DNA of 64,000 nt from Nonomuraea fuscirosea. Lineage in GTDB: Bacteria; Actinomycetota; Actinomycetes; Streptosporangiales; Streptosporangiaceae. Both the position numbers and the translations under genes were made by a program. This document shows positions 18,202-27,343 of the stretch, piece by piece. A model generated the notes under the pieces. It was not told where the DNA came from and did not search any database. It saw only the letters and a list, made by a program, of their open reading frames with translations. How positions within the stretch are numbered: the stretch's first letter is position 1; each line of letters opens with the position of its first letter. The DNA lies in NCBI RefSeq assembly GCF_003001935.1, contig NZ_PVNG01000003.1, positions 372,001-436,000 on the forward strand, in the 5' to 3' direction.

Positions 18202-19136
18202 CGGGCGAGCTCCTGGGCCAGGTCGAGGGCGGTGCGGGCGATGGCGGCGGTGGCCTCGGCGTCGTGCATGAGGAGCGGTCCGGCGACCACGCGCACGCCG
18301 TCGAGCGCGACCCCGGCGTCCTCCTCGGCCACCAGCCAGCCGTCGATCAGCTCGGAGCCGTACAGATCGAGCACCGCCTGCGCGGTCGTCTCCACCCCGA
18401 TGGCGGTCAGGCAGGCGTCGGCCATGCCCCTGACCGGCGCGCCGCCGATGATCGGCGAGACGCCGACCACGGTCTTGGGCAGCAGCGCCTCGCGGATGCC
18501 GGGAACCTGGAGGATCGTGCCGATGCTCACCACCGGGTTGGACGGCGGCAGGATGACCACGTCGGCCTGCTCGACGGCCTCAAGCACCCCGGGGGCCGGC
18601 TTCGCGGTGTCGGCCCCCACCAGCGCGAACGACTGCGCGGGGACGGAGGCGCGCAGCCGTACCCACCACTCCTGGAAGTGGATGGCGCGCTTGCCGCGCT
18701 CGTCCTCGATCACGACGTGGGTCTCGCAGCGGTCGTCGCTCATCGGCAGCAGCCGCACGCCCGGCTGCCAGCGCGCGCAGAGCGCCTGCGTGATCTGCGA
18801 GAGCGGGTAGCCCGCCTCCAGCATCTGCGAGCGCACGATGTGGGTGGCGAAGTCGCGGTCGCCGAGCCCGAACCACTGCGGCTCGACGCCGTACGCGGCC
18901 AGCTCCTCCTTGACGACGTGGGACTCCTTGGCCCGGCCCCAGCCCTGCTCCTCGTCGATGCCGTTGCCCAGGGTGTACATCACGGTGTCGAGGTCGGGGC
19001 AGACCCGCAGGCCGAACAGGGTGATGTCGTCACCCGTGTTGCCGATGACGGTGATCGTGGAGTCGGGTGCGGCGGCGCGCAGGCCGCGCAGGAAGCGGGC
19101 GCCGCCGATGCCGCCGGCGAGTGACACGATGTGCAT
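18198..19136 (-). CDS. fbiA: 2-phospho-L-lactate (phosphoenolpyruvyl) transferase
   Basis: A 312-residue CofD/FbiA enzyme that transfers the phospholactyl or phosphoenolpyruvyl group to FO, giving F420-0 or dehydro-F420-0. The N-terminus [19 protein letters not shown] is the conserved nucleotide-binding loop; further family motifs are [19 protein letters not shown] and [17 protein letters not shown] at 19136 is chosen because this motif begins at the protein's N-terminus; the frame stays open to 19280 without recognisable coding. No clear Shine-Dalgarno is present. The fbiA stop overlaps the fbiB ATG. Upstream, 180 bp separate it from the divergent Gln-rich membrane gene. Confidence 0.94.
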   Translation of the reverse strand: MHIVSLAGGIGGARFLRGLRAAAPDSTITVIGNTGDDITLFGLRVCPDLDTVMYTLGNGIDEEQGWGRAKESHVVKEELAAYGVEPQWFGLGDRDFATHIVRSQMLEAGYPLSQITQALCARWQPGVRLLPMSDDRCETHVVIEDERGKRAIHFQEWWVRLRASVPAQSFALVGADTAKPAPGVLEAVEQADVVILPPSNPVVSIGTILQVPGIREALLPKTVVGVSPIIGGAPVRGMADACLTAIGVETTAQAVLDLYGSELIDGWLVAEEDAGVALDGVRVVAGPLLMHDAEATAAIARTALDLAQELAR

Positions 19137-19316
19137 GCGGCCCAGTCTTTCACCGGGCTCTGACAAGCCGGTCGGGGGACCGGTTTTCGCCTTTTGTCGG
19201 CGGTGTACGTCCTGGTACTGCATGAATTGAGATGGAAGAGGTTCCTGGGACTCCCGGCAGGGGGGTCGGTGATGTGGCAAACTCCCTTCGGGCTAATGGG
19301 TCCGATGGGGGTAGTT

Positions 19317-21485
19317 GTGAGCAAACTTGACGTCGCCCGGCTGAAGGAGCCGGCCGCCTGGATCATGCTCGTCACCGGATTGATGCAGGTCGTGCTGGCG
19401 ATCGGCCACATCCTGATCGGGTCGACCGCGTCGTCGTTCATGGACCGCGCGGCGGGGAACTTCTCGAGCGTGACCAGCCCGGTCGTGACGGCACTGCTGC
19501 TCGGCGCCGTGCTGCTGGTGACGAAGGTGGGCGAGCCGTCGGCCAAGGCCAAGCCGATCACGTACGGCGCCGCAGTCGGACTGCTGCTGGCCTCGGTGTT
19601 CGGCATGCTCGCGCTGCTGCTCGGCCTCTTCTCCGGCCTCGGCGCCCGCTCGACCATCGAGTACGTGCTCCTCGGCGTGCCCACGCTCGCCCTGACCGCC
19701 ATCGCGCTGGTCTACCTGCTCCCGCAGGTGATGCCCGAGCGGCAGGCGGCCCAGGTGTACCACGGCCAGTTCGGCGCCCAGCCCGGCTTCTTCGGCGGCC
19801 AGCCCCAGCAGTTCGGCCAGGGCGAGCAGCCCCAGCCCGGTTACGGCCAGCCCGGCTACCCCCAGCAGCCCCCCTCGGGCCAGCAGCCCTTCGGCCAGGA
19901 CCAGGCCGCCGGCGGCTTCGCCCAGCAGCCCGGCCAGCCGGGGTTCGGCCAGGAGCAGGGCCCCGGAGGCCCCGGCCAGCAGGGCCCTGGTGGTCCCGGC
20001 CAGGGCCCCGGCGGCCAGCCCGGTTTCGGCGGTCCGCAGGATCAGCAGCAGTACGGCCAGCAGCCGATGTCCGGTCAGCAGCCCGGCCAGCCCGGTTTCG
20101 GGCAGGACCAGGTCGCCGGTCTCGGCGGTCCCCAGGACCAGCAGCAGTACGGTCAGCAGCCCATGTCGGGCCAGCAGCCCGGCCAGCCTGGGTTCGGCCA
20201 GGAGCAGGCCCCTGGCGGTCCCGCCCAGCAGGGCCCCGGAGGCCCCGGCCAGCAGGGCCCCGGTGGTCCCGGTCAGGGCCCCGGCGGTCAGCCCGGTTTC
20301 GGCGGCCCGCAGGACCAGCAGCAGTACGGCCAGCAGCCCATGTCGGGCCAGCAGCCCGGCTACGGCCAGCAGCCGCCCTCCACGCCCGGCTACGCGCAGC
20401 AGCCCCCCTCAACCCCCGGTTACGCGCCACAGCCGCTCTCAGCCCCCGCGTACGACCAGCAGCCGCCGTCCGCCCCCGGGTACGACCAGGCGGCCGCCGG
20501 ATACGGCCAGCAGGCCCCCTCGACGCCCGGCTACGGCCAGCAGCCGCCCAGCTTCGGCGGGCAGCCCGAGCCCCAGGCGACCAACCCGCAGCAGCCGTAC
20601 CCCCAGATCAGGGGCGCGCTGCCGGCCGCGCCCGGGGACCAGCAGCAGCCCGAGCCGTCCTTCCCGCCGCAGGGGTTCGGCCAGGGCTACAGCTCCGTGG
20701 ACACGGCCCCGGCGGCCCAGGACTACAGCACGCCGCCGGCCGGCGAGTACACCCCGGCCCCGTACGTCCCGGCCGACAGCCAGCCGAACATCTACGGTCA
20801 GCCGAGCCCGAACCCGTACGCGCCTCCCCCGAACGACCAGGCCGCCTCCTTCGCGCCGCCGGCCGAGCAGCAGCAGGCGAACCCGTTCGCGCCCCCGGAA
20901 GACGCCGCGTACACGCCGAGCGAGACCGCCCCCAACGCCCCGTTCCCGCCGGCCGAGCCGCAGCAGCAGTCGTACTTCGGGCAGAGCGCGTTCGACCAGC
21001 AGCAGCAACAGCAGGGCGGCCAGCCGTTCACCGGCTACTCCGGCGCCGAGTTCGCCACCCCGCCCGCCTACCAGGAGCCCGACGCGCCGGTCGACCCGCG
21101 CTCGCAGCAGCTCATGGACGCCTACCACCAGGCGGAGACGTACCAGTCCAACGCCGGCCAGCCGAACGCGGGCACCCAGCCGGAGCTGCGCGTGCCCGAC
21201 TACGGCGGTGGGCAGGGCGGCGACCCGTTCGGCCACCCGCGGCAGGAGCTCGAGCGGCAGGCCCAGGAGCAGTACGGCGGCTACGAGCCGCAGCAGGGCC
21301 AGTACCGGCCCACCCACCAGGCTCCGCAGGCCGCCGCCCAGCCGGGATGGCCGGACCAGGCCGAGTCCACGATGCGGCTCGACCCGACGTCGTTCGGCAA
21401 CGCCTTCGGCGGCGAGCAGCGCCGTCCCGGGGACGACCCGATCGACCCGACGGCCATATACACCCCCAATGAGCCCCGCAGGTAA
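19317..21485 (+). CDS. Four-helix membrane protein with long Gln/Pro/Gly repeat tail
   Basis: A 722-residue protein of unknown function. The N-terminal 135 residues hold four membrane helices (about 10-30, 45-68, 80-105, 112-132) beginning [19 protein letters not shown]. Everything after is a hydrophilic, low-complexity tail of about 580 residues rich in Gln, Pro, Gly and Tyr, with near-identical blocks such as [20 protein letters not shown] repeated three times and [14 protein letters not shown] units further on. The tail ends with a conserved-looking segment [23 protein letters not shown] at 19317 follows GGGGG at 19307-19311; earlier in-frame starts at 19269/19272 cannot be excluded. The tail is probably disordered and could act as a multivalent scaffold. 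It is divergent from fbiA, with whiB downstream. Confidence 0.75.
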   Translation: MSKLDVARLKEPAAWIMLVTGLMQVVLAIGHILIGSTASSFMDRAAGNFSSVTSPVVTALLLGAVLLVTKVGEPSAKAKPITYGAAVGLLLASVFGMLALLLGLFSGLGARSTIEYVLLGVPTLALTAIALVYLLPQVMPERQAAQVYHGQFGAQPGFFGGQPQQFGQGEQPQPGYGQPGYPQQPPSGQQPFGQDQAAGGFAQQPGQPGFGQEQGPGGPGQQGPGGPGQGPGGQPGFGGPQDQQQYGQQPMSGQQPGQPGFGQDQVAGLGGPQDQQQYGQQPMSGQQPGQPGFGQEQAPGGPAQQGPGGPGQQGPGGPGQGPGGQPGFGGPQDQQQYGQQPMSGQQPGYGQQPPSTPGYAQQPPSTPGYAPQPLSAPAYDQQPPSAPGYDQAAAGYGQQAPSTPGYGQQPPSFGGQPEPQATNPQQPYPQIRGALPAAPGDQQQPEPSFPPQGFGQGYSSVDTAPAAQDYSTPPAGEYTPAPYVPADSQPNIYGQPSPNPYAPPPNDQAASFAPPAEQQQANPFAPPEDAAYTPSETAPNAPFPPAEPQQQSYFGQSAFDQQQQQQGGQPFTGYSGAEFATPPAYQEPDAPVDPRSQQLMDAYHQAETYQSNAGQPNAGTQPELRVPDYGGGQGGDPFGHPRQELERQAQEQYGGYEPQQGQYRPTHQAPQAAAQPGWPDQAESTMRLDPTSFGNAFGGEQRRPGDDPIDPTAIYTPNEPRR
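19800..20560 (+). repeat. In-frame coding repeats of the Gln/Pro/Gly tail
   Basis: DNA-level repeats within the preceding gene. A block of roughly 75 bp encoding [20 protein letters not shown] recurs starting near 20028, 20124 and 20305, separated by runs of CAGCAGGGCCCCGGTGG-type units, then 30-bp GYxQQPPSxPGY units to about 20560. Copies are in frame and differ mostly at third positions, indicating repeat expansion under selection to keep the reading frame. Length variation between strains would be expected. Confidence 0.8.
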
Positions 21486-21523
21486 CGGACCGGCAATGGA
21501 CTGCTAGAGAGAAGGTGGGCCAT

Positions 21524-21544
21524 GGGCGGGCGTGTTTCCCGCCC
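21524..21544 (+). terminator. Possible terminator of the Gln-rich gene
   Basis: A GGGCGGG / CCCGCCC hairpin (7 bp, 7-nt loop) 38 bp after the stop of the Gln-rich gene. No T-run follows. It could end that transcript before the whiB promoter. The rest of the 318-bp gap up to whiB holds only the promoter and hairpin listed next. Confidence 0.35.
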
Positions 21545-21681
21545 TGGTACGGTTCCGACCGCAGACAGCGTTGAACGAGCCAGGCCGACGCCATGCGTGC
21601 AAGGCGCCGGCCCGGTGCGAACATCACATGCCGAGCACACCGGGGCGAGATCTGGTCTTTCCCCGGATAGCTGCATGCCGC

Positions 21682-21711
21682 TTGACGTCACGCACGGCAC
21701 ACGCGTGTAAT
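21682..21711 (+). promoter_or_regulatory. Putative housekeeping promoter of whiB
   Basis: TTGACG at 21682-21687 and TGTAAT at 21706-21711 are separated by 18 bp, a good match to an actinobacterial primary-sigma promoter. Transcription would start near 21718, giving an 86-nt leader. A short dyad ACAACcatGTTGT at 21714-21726 lies on the predicted start point and could be an operator. Confidence 0.5.
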
Positions 21712-21726
21712 TACAACCATGTTGTT

Positions 21727-21760
21727 ACGCCTTCCTGTGGGTGGGTAATAAGGAAGGCGT
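21727..21760 (+). promoter_or_regulatory. Leader hairpin of whiB
   Basis: A perfect 10-bp inverted repeat (ACGCCTTCCT at 21727-21736 and AGGAAGGCGT at 21751-21760) with a 14-nt loop, 43 nt before the whiB GTG. There is no T-run after it, so it is not a simple terminator; its place in the 5' leader suggests a stability or control element. Confidence 0.55.
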
Positions 21761-21803
21761 CCATGGGGGGCTCCATTGCGGGCGGGCGGCAGGGAGGTGT
21801 GCA

Positions 21804-22064
21804 GTGACCGATCCGGTCATCGCACAGGATCAGCTTGACGCTGAAGAACTCGGCTGGCAGGAGCGCGCGTTGTGCGCGCAGACTGATCCGGAGGCGTTCT
21901 TCCCGGAGAAAGGCGGCTCCACCCGAGAGGCCAAGAAGGTCTGCCGATCGTGCGAGGTCCGTGCCGAGTGCCTGGAATACGCACTCGAGCACGATGAGCG
22001 GTTCGGCATCTGGGGTGGGCTGTCCGAGCGGGAGCGCAGACGGATCAAGCGTCAGGCCGTTTAG
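21804..22064 (+). CDS. whiB: WhiB-family iron-sulfur transcription factor (WhiB2/WhmD type)
   Basis: An 86-residue WhiB-like protein. The four cluster cysteines are Cys24, Cys47, Cys50 and Cys56 (C-x22-CxxC-x5-C), followed by the FGIWGGLS turn that contacts the principal sigma factor and a basic C-terminus ERERRRIKRQ that binds DNA. Length and gene position between fbiA/fbiB and the Rv3259-type gene match M. tuberculosis whiB2 (whmD in M. smegmatis, whiB in Streptomyces), needed for septation in sporulation or division. GTG at 21804 is supported by AGGGAGG at 21791-21797. A strong hairpin terminator ends the transcript about 100 bp downstream. Confidence 0.95.
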   Translation: MTDPVIAQDQLDAEELGWQERALCAQTDPEAFFPEKGGSTREAKKVCRSCEVRAECLEYALEHDERFGIWGGLSERERRRIKRQAV

Positions 22065-22156
22065 GTCGAATGAGAGATCCGGTGCGGGCCGCCGCTGCGG
22101 CGTGGGTCGCGGACGGCAGTCCGACCTGCGGTTTCTTATCGTTATATAGGGGGGAA

Positions 22157-22187
22157 GGGGTCACGCGGTCCGCCGTGTGACCCTTTT
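22157..22187 (+). terminator. Rho-independent terminator after whiB
   Basis: An 11-bp stem (22158-22168 with 22173-22183, one G-U pair) with a 4-nt loop, followed by TTTT at 22184-22187. It lies about 95 bp after the whiB stop and before the large glycosyltransferase gene, so whiB appears to be monocistronic. Confidence 0.75.
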
Positions 22188-22256
22188 CGCATCTCCTGGC
22201 GGCGTCGCACCTGTATGGTGGGGCCGCCTGATCATCCCCCCAGGAGTCACCCACCC

Positions 22257-25169
22257 ATGGCACGTCCCTACGTCACCGTGATCGTCGTCGCCCATGACGG
22301 CGCGCGCTGGCTCGGGGAGACGATGCGGGCCCTGATCAACCAGAGCCGCCGACCGGACCGCGTGGCGGGCGTCGACAACGGCAGCAGGGACGGTTCGGCC
22401 GACCTGCTGGCCCAGACGCTAGGGCGCGGCAGCGTGATCTCCCTGCCCCGCTCCACCGGTTTCGGCGAGTCGGTCGCCGCGGTGCTGGACAAGCTCCCGT
22501 CCGCCGGGCGGGACGAATGGATCTGGCTGCTGCACGACGACTGCGCCCCCGACAGGCGGGCGCTGGAGCTGCTGCTGAGCGCGGCCGAGCAGGATCCCAA
22601 GGCGGCCGTGCTCGGCCCGAAGTTACGCGACTGGCTCGACCGCAGGCTGCTGCTGGAGATCGGCGTCACCGTGGGCCGTACGGGACGCAGGGACACGGGG
22701 CTGGAGCCGCGCGAGTTCGACCAGGGGCAGCACGACGGCACCCGCGAGGTGCTGTCGGTGTCCACGGCGGGGATGCTGATCAGGCGCGACGTGTGGGAGC
22801 AGGCCGGCGGCCTGGACCCGTTCTTCCCGATCTTCCGTGACGACCTCGACCTGTGCTGGCGGGTGCGCAACGCCGGGCACAGGGTGCTGATCGTGACGTC
22901 GGCGGTGGCCTGGCACGCCGAGGCGGCGGCCCGCCGGCGGCGGCGGATCACGGTCAGCGGTGACCATCCGCGCCGTCTCGACCGGCGTAACGCGATCTTC
23001 GTGGTCATGGCGAACCTGCCGTTCCGCGCGATGCTGTGGGCGCTGCTGCGGAACGTGATCAGCTCGATCGTGCGCACGCTGCTGTTCATCGTGAGCAAAC
23101 AGCCGGCGAACGCGCTGGACGAGGTCGTGGCGATCTGCTCGATCCTGGTGCATCCGTTCCGGCTGCTGCGGGCGCGCCGGGCCCGCCGTCACGGCCGCAA
23201 GAGGGGATATATACGCATAAAGCGGCTTATGACCCCTCGGGGTGCGGCCTACCGGCGCCTCACCGACATGGTGCAGAGCTTCCTGGCCGGCGAGGCGCCC
23301 GTCGACTCCACCGGGCGGCACCACCACTCCACGGCTGCTCCCGGCTCCCCCGGCGAGGAGCCGGACGTGGTCCCGCCGCCCGGCGCCGGCGCCTTCCAGC
23401 GCTTCATCGGCCGCCCCGGCGTCATCCTCATGTTCGCGCTGACCGTCGTCTCGCTGATCGCCGAACGCTCGCTCCTCGGCGGCGACCGGCTCGGCGGCGG
23501 CGCCCTGGTGCCGGTGACCGGCGGCGCGGGCGACCTGTGGGCCTTCTACACCGAGGGGTACCACGACGTCGGGCTCGGCTCCGCCGCCTGGGCGCCGCCG
23601 TACGTGGCCGTGCTGGCCGCCCTGTCCACGCTCGCGCTCGGCAAGACCTGGGTGGCCGTGTCGGTGCTGCTGCTGGGCTCGGTGCCGCTGGCGGGGGCCA
23701 CGGCGTACCTGGCCACGCGGCACATCGTCCCGGCCGTGCCGGCCCGGGCCTGGGCGGCGGGGACGTACGCGCTGCTGCCCGTCGGCACCGGGGCCATCGC
23801 GGCGGGGCGGGTGGGGACGGCGGTGGTGTTCGTCCTCGTCCCCGTGTACGCCTGGCTCTGCGCCCGGCTGCTGTCCGGCGAGCCCCGGCCGTCCAGGAGG
23901 GCCGCGTGGGGGCTCGGCCTGCTGCTGGCCGTCGGGACGGCGTTCGTGCCGCTCGTCTACCCGCTCTTCGCGGTCCTCGGCGTGCTCGCGGCCGGCGGCG
24001 CCCGCCGCCGGCCGCGATCCGCCGGCCGAAGTGACGTCCGGGACAGTGTGCGCGGCGCGGGCAGGGGTGGCGTGCGGGATGGCGTGCGCGGCGGGGCGGA
24101 CAAGGGTGGCGTGCGCGGCGGGGTCGCCGGGTCGATGGGCATCGCGCTCGCGGTGCCGCCGCTGCTCCTTCTGCCCTGGCTGGTGGACCTGCTGGGCGAC
24201 CCGGGCCGGCTGCTCCTTGAGGCCGGCCTGCACGATCCGGCCCTGGTGGACCCGTCGTTGCCCGCCGAGTCCCTGCTGGCGATCAGCCCGGGAGGGCCGG
24301 GACTGCCGCCGTTCTGGGTGACCGCGGGGCTGGTGGCGGCGGCGCTGGCCGCGCTGCTCATGCGCCGCCAGCGCACGATCGTCGCCGTCGGCTGGGGCGT
24401 CGCGCTCTACGGCGTGCTGGCGGGCGTCCTGGTCAGCCGGATCACCGTCGACGGCGCGCGGGCCTGGCCCGGGGTGCCGCTGGCGATCGCGGGCGCGGGG
24501 CTGGTGGTGCTGGTCGGGCTGACCGCCCACCGGCTGACCGAGCTGCGCGCGGGCGGCGGGCTGCGGCGGCTGGGGGCGACGGCGGTGGTGGCGGTGGCGT
24601 TCAGCACGCCGCTGCTGGCCGCCGGCTACTGGATGGTGGAAGGGGTACGCGGGCCGCTGCGCGGTGACGCGCCCGACGTGATGCCGGCCCTCGCCGCCGC
24701 CCGTACCACGCAGGGGGAACGGACCCTGGTGATCAAGGGTTCCGGGTTCACGGTCCTGCACGGGCGCATCCCGCTGATCGGCGAGGCGGAGCTGCCGGCC
24801 GATCAGAGGACCCGCGCCCGGGTGGGCGCGGCGGCGGAAGGGCTGGTCGGCGGCCGCGGCGGCGACGCGGCCACGCTGGCCCAGCAGGGCATCGGGATGG
24901 TGGCGCTGGCGCCGCCGGTCTCCTTCGAGCTGGCCAGGACGCTCGACTCGCAGCCGTCGCTGCAGCGCCTGAGCCTGTCGGAGTCGGGCGGCCTGTGGCG
25001 GCTGGCCGAGCCGGTCACCCGCGTGCCCGCCCAGCCGGTGAGCGTCCTGCACGTGCCGCTGCTGTGGGCGCAGGGGGCGTTCCTGCTGGTGGTGGTGCTG
25101 CTCGCGTCCCCAGGACGGCAGCGGCAGGAGGCGGCGGAGCCCGCGGGCATGGCGCTGGCGGGCGCGTGA
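22257..25169 (+). CDS. Large family 2 glycosyltransferase with multi-helix membrane domain
   Basis: A 970-residue protein. Residues 1-290 are a GT2 domain: VTVIVVAHDGARWLGETM at the start, the metal motif HDDCAPD near residue 95, and the acceptor-side DDLDLCWRVRNAGH near 200. Residues about 380-810 hold a dozen hydrophobic helices, and the C-terminal 150 residues are a soluble domain followed by a last helix. Proteins of this size and order lie beside whiB and a DUF5719 gene in many actinomycetes and probably extend an envelope polysaccharide, using the GT2 domain in the cytoplasm; the sugar is not known. A Gly/Arg/Val repeat (about 600-640, RGGVRDGVRGG type) looks like a recent expansion. 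ATG at 22257 has AGGAG at 22242-22246. Confidence 0.82.
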   Translation: MARPYVTVIVVAHDGARWLGETMRALINQSRRPDRVAGVDNGSRDGSADLLAQTLGRGSVISLPRSTGFGESVAAVLDKLPSAGRDEWIWLLHDDCAPDRRALELLLSAAEQDPKAAVLGPKLRDWLDRRLLLEIGVTVGRTGRRDTGLEPREFDQGQHDGTREVLSVSTAGMLIRRDVWEQAGGLDPFFPIFRDDLDLCWRVRNAGHRVLIVTSAVAWHAEAAARRRRRITVSGDHPRRLDRRNAIFVVMANLPFRAMLWALLRNVISSIVRTLLFIVSKQPANALDEVVAICSILVHPFRLLRARRARRHGRKRGYIRIKRLMTPRGAAYRRLTDMVQSFLAGEAPVDSTGRHHHSTAAPGSPGEEPDVVPPPGAGAFQRFIGRPGVILMFALTVVSLIAERSLLGGDRLGGGALVPVTGGAGDLWAFYTEGYHDVGLGSAAWAPPYVAVLAALSTLALGKTWVAVSVLLLGSVPLAGATAYLATRHIVPAVPARAWAAGTYALLPVGTGAIAAGRVGTAVVFVLVPVYAWLCARLLSGEPRPSRRAAWGLGLLLAVGTAFVPLVYPLFAVLGVLAAGGARRRPRSAGRSDVRDSVRGAGRGGVRDGVRGGADKGGVRGGVAGSMGIALAVPPLLLLPWLVDLLGDPGRLLLEAGLHDPALVDPSLPAESLLAISPGGPGLPPFWVTAGLVAAALAALLMRRQRTIVAVGWGVALYGVLAGVLVSRITVDGARAWPGVPLAIAGAGLVVLVGLTAHRLTELRAGGGLRRLGATAVVAVAFSTPLLAAGYWMVEGVRGPLRGDAPDVMPALAAARTTQGERTLVIKGSGFTVLHGRIPLIGEAELPADQRTRARVGAAAEGLVGGRGGDAATLAQQGIGMVALAPPVSFELARTLDSQPSLQRLSLSESGGLWRLAEPVTRVPAQPVSVLHVPLLWAQGAFLLVVVLLASPGRQRQEAAEPAGMALAGA

Positions 25170-25222
25170 CGTCCCGGGACGCCGGCGGGCGCGCAAGGGC
25201 CCGGAGAGCCGGAGGCGGCGCG

Positions 25223-26527
25223 ATGAGAGCCTTCGTCGAGCACCGGTCAGGGCTGCTGGTGCTGGTCGTCGTGTCCCTGGCCGCCCTGTACGGCGTCGCG
25301 TACGTCACCACGCCCGCCCCGCTCCCACCCCCGCCCTCGGCCCCGAGGAAGGTGCCCGTGGAGTCGGTCACCGCGGTCTGCCCGGGGGCGAAGGGCCAGC
25401 GGGTCGGCGTCTACCTGCCCGGAACGGTCAACGGCGAGACCATGGCGGACGCGAAGCCGTTCGTGACCAAGGGACCCGCCGGTCTGGAGGCCGGCTACCT
25501 CACCCGCGTCACCAAGGGCGCGGGCCGCGGCCTGGCGGGCGTCCGCTGCACGGAGCCGTCCGCCGCCACCTGGCTGGTCGGCCCCGGCCCCGCGAACGCC
25601 GACGTCCGCCTGCACCTCACGAACGCCGACAAGACGCCCGCGCTGGCGGACGTGCAGGTCTACGCGGCGGAGGGCCCGATCTCGGGTGACGCGGGCACCG
25701 GGCTGGAGATCGCTCCGGGGGAGCACAGGGAGATCGACCTCAGGACGCTGGCACCGTCCGCCGACATCATGGCCCTGAGCGTCACCACCGTCTTCGGCCG
25801 CGTGGCCGTCGCCGCGAGGGCCACGCTGGAGACGGGCGGCGTGGACTGGCTCCCGCCGGCCGCGCCGCCGGCCACGCGCGTGGTCGTGCCCGGCATCCCC
25901 GGCGGCGGCGGCCCGCGCCGCCTGCTCGTCGCCGCGCCCGGTGAGGGCGACGCGACGGTGCGGATCAGGGCGGTGAGCGAGGACGCCGAGTTCGCGATGC
26001 GCGGCAAGGAGTCGCTGGACGTGCCGGCCGGCGGCGTGGTCGCCCTCGACGTCACCACCGGCATCGCCGGCTCCGCCTCCGCCCTCGTGCTGACCTCGTC
26101 CGCGCCGGTCGTGGCCGGGCTGGTGATCACCGGCACCGGCGGCCGCTCGGACGTCGCCTTCACGGCCGGGACGCCGTCCCTGGACCTGGGCAGCGCCGTG
26201 GCCCGCAACGCCGCCGGCTCGGAACTCCTGCTCACCGCCGTCGGCGGGCCCGGCGCGGTGCGGGTGCAGGTGGTGGCGGGCGAGGGGGCGGAGCAGGAGC
26301 CGTTCGACGTGGAGGTGGCGGCGGGGCGGACGCGGGCGGTGCGGCTCAAGGCCAAGGGGGACTTCGCGGTCGTGGTCACGCCGGTGTCGGGGGAGGTCTA
26401 CGGCGGGCGGGTGGTGCGCGAACGCCTGAGGACGGGCCTGCTGCTGACGGCGCAGCCGCTGGCTCCCGCGCGGATGTGGACCAAGCTCCCGCCCCTGACC
26501 GACACACCCCGCGTGGTGCTCCCCTGA
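25223..26527 (+). CDS. DUF5719-family exported protein
   Basis: A 434-residue protein with an N-terminal signal-anchor helix at about residues 9-27 (LLVLVVVSLAALYGVAYV) and a Pro-rich stretch right after it. The remainder is rich in beta-strand-like Val/Gly segments and resembles the DUF5719 family, found almost always downstream of the whiB-linked glycosyltransferase. Two Cys residues (CPGAKGQ and VRCTEPS) could form a disulfide outside the membrane. ATG at 25223 follows GGAGG at 25211-25215; an in-frame GTG at 25166 overlapping the upstream stop is an alternative. Function unknown; coupling to the glycosyltransferase suggests an accessory extracytoplasmic role. Confidence 0.75.
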   Translation: MRAFVEHRSGLLVLVVVSLAALYGVAYVTTPAPLPPPPSAPRKVPVESVTAVCPGAKGQRVGVYLPGTVNGETMADAKPFVTKGPAGLEAGYLTRVTKGAGRGLAGVRCTEPSAATWLVGPGPANADVRLHLTNADKTPALADVQVYAAEGPISGDAGTGLEIAPGEHREIDLRTLAPSADIMALSVTTVFGRVAVAARATLETGGVDWLPPAAPPATRVVVPGIPGGGGPRRLLVAAPGEGDATVRIRAVSEDAEFAMRGKESLDVPAGGVVALDVTTGIAGSASALVLTSSAPVVAGLVITGTGGRSDVAFTAGTPSLDLGSAVARNAAGSELLLTAVGGPGAVRVQVVAGEGAEQEPFDVEVAAGRTRAVRLKAKGDFAVVVTPVSGEVYGGRVVRERLRTGLLLTAQPLAPARMWTKLPPLTDTPRVVLP

Positions 26528-26627
26528 ACACCCGGGCTCCGGCAGGTCAGGTGGCGCTCCCTGAACTCCGGCCGGTCACGCGGCGCTCTTGAGCATCAGC
26601 CGTTCAGCGGCGGTGAGCGCCGGACGT

Positions 26628-27068
26628 TCAGCGGCGGTCGTCGTAGCCCGGGTCGACCGTCTCGGGGGACAGGCCCAGCAGCGTGGCGACCTGCTCCACC
26701 ACCGTGTCGTGCACCATCGCCCCCAGCGTGTCGCGGTCGCGCGCCCTGGCCTCCAGCGGCCGCCGGTAGATCACCACGGACGCGGGCGACTGCCCGGCGG
26801 CGGCGTCGGCCCGGCCGAACGGGATCGGATCGGAGTTGAGGCGGGGCCCGTCGCCCAGCTCGCTCAGCGGCGGCACCTCCTCCACCGCGAACTCCACCGC
26901 CGACAGCTGTTTCTCCCAGCGCGGCCGGAGCCGGTCGACCGCGTCGAGCACCAGGTCGTCGAAGCGTTCGCTGCGCGACTTCGCGATGGGGACATGGGAG
27001 GGAGCGAGCGGGCCGCGCAGGCCGCGACCATGGCGATCGCGCCGTCTGGGCCCGCGCTTCTGTGTCAC
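26628..27068 (-). CDS. Zincin-like metallopeptidase-family protein, active site lost (Rv3259 type)
   Basis: A 146-residue cytoplasmic protein of the small zincin-like family that lies opposite DUF3499 in many actinobacteria (Rv3259 in M. tuberculosis). The core SERFDDLVLDAVDRLRP and VVIYRRPLEARARD are typical of the family. In active family members a HExxH zinc motif sits in the helix after the second core; here that helix reads VHDTVVEQVATLLGL, with no HExxH, so peptidase activity is unlikely. The GTG at 27068 gives a Lys/Arg-rich N-terminus. It is divergent from the DUF3499 gene, separated by 275 bp. Confidence 0.72.
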   Translation of the reverse strand: MTQKRGPRRRDRHGRGLRGPLAPSHVPIAKSRSERFDDLVLDAVDRLRPRWEKQLSAVEFAVEEVPPLSELGDGPRLNSDPIPFGRADAAAGQSPASVVIYRRPLEARARDRDTLGAMVHDTVVEQVATLLGLSPETVDPGYDDRR

Positions 27069-27343
27069 GCCAGCCAGTGTACGGGGCGCGTCCCCCGCGC
27101 ACCCGGAGCGCGTACGGGTTCCGCTCGCGGCGGGCCCGGGCACTTTTGGTGAAGGAAGAGGAGGCCGGAGGGGTTGGCCATGAGGGCAGGTGGGGAAGCC
27201 GGGGAGGGAAGTGCGGGGGAAGGGGCGATTTCTGCGGGGCATGTGGGTGGAAAACCTGCGACAGGTGTCCGAATTGTGGCGACACGCTCGTTAAGAGCGC
27301 TCAGGTAGTGGCGCCTCGCACTCTTACCAGATACGGTCCCTCC

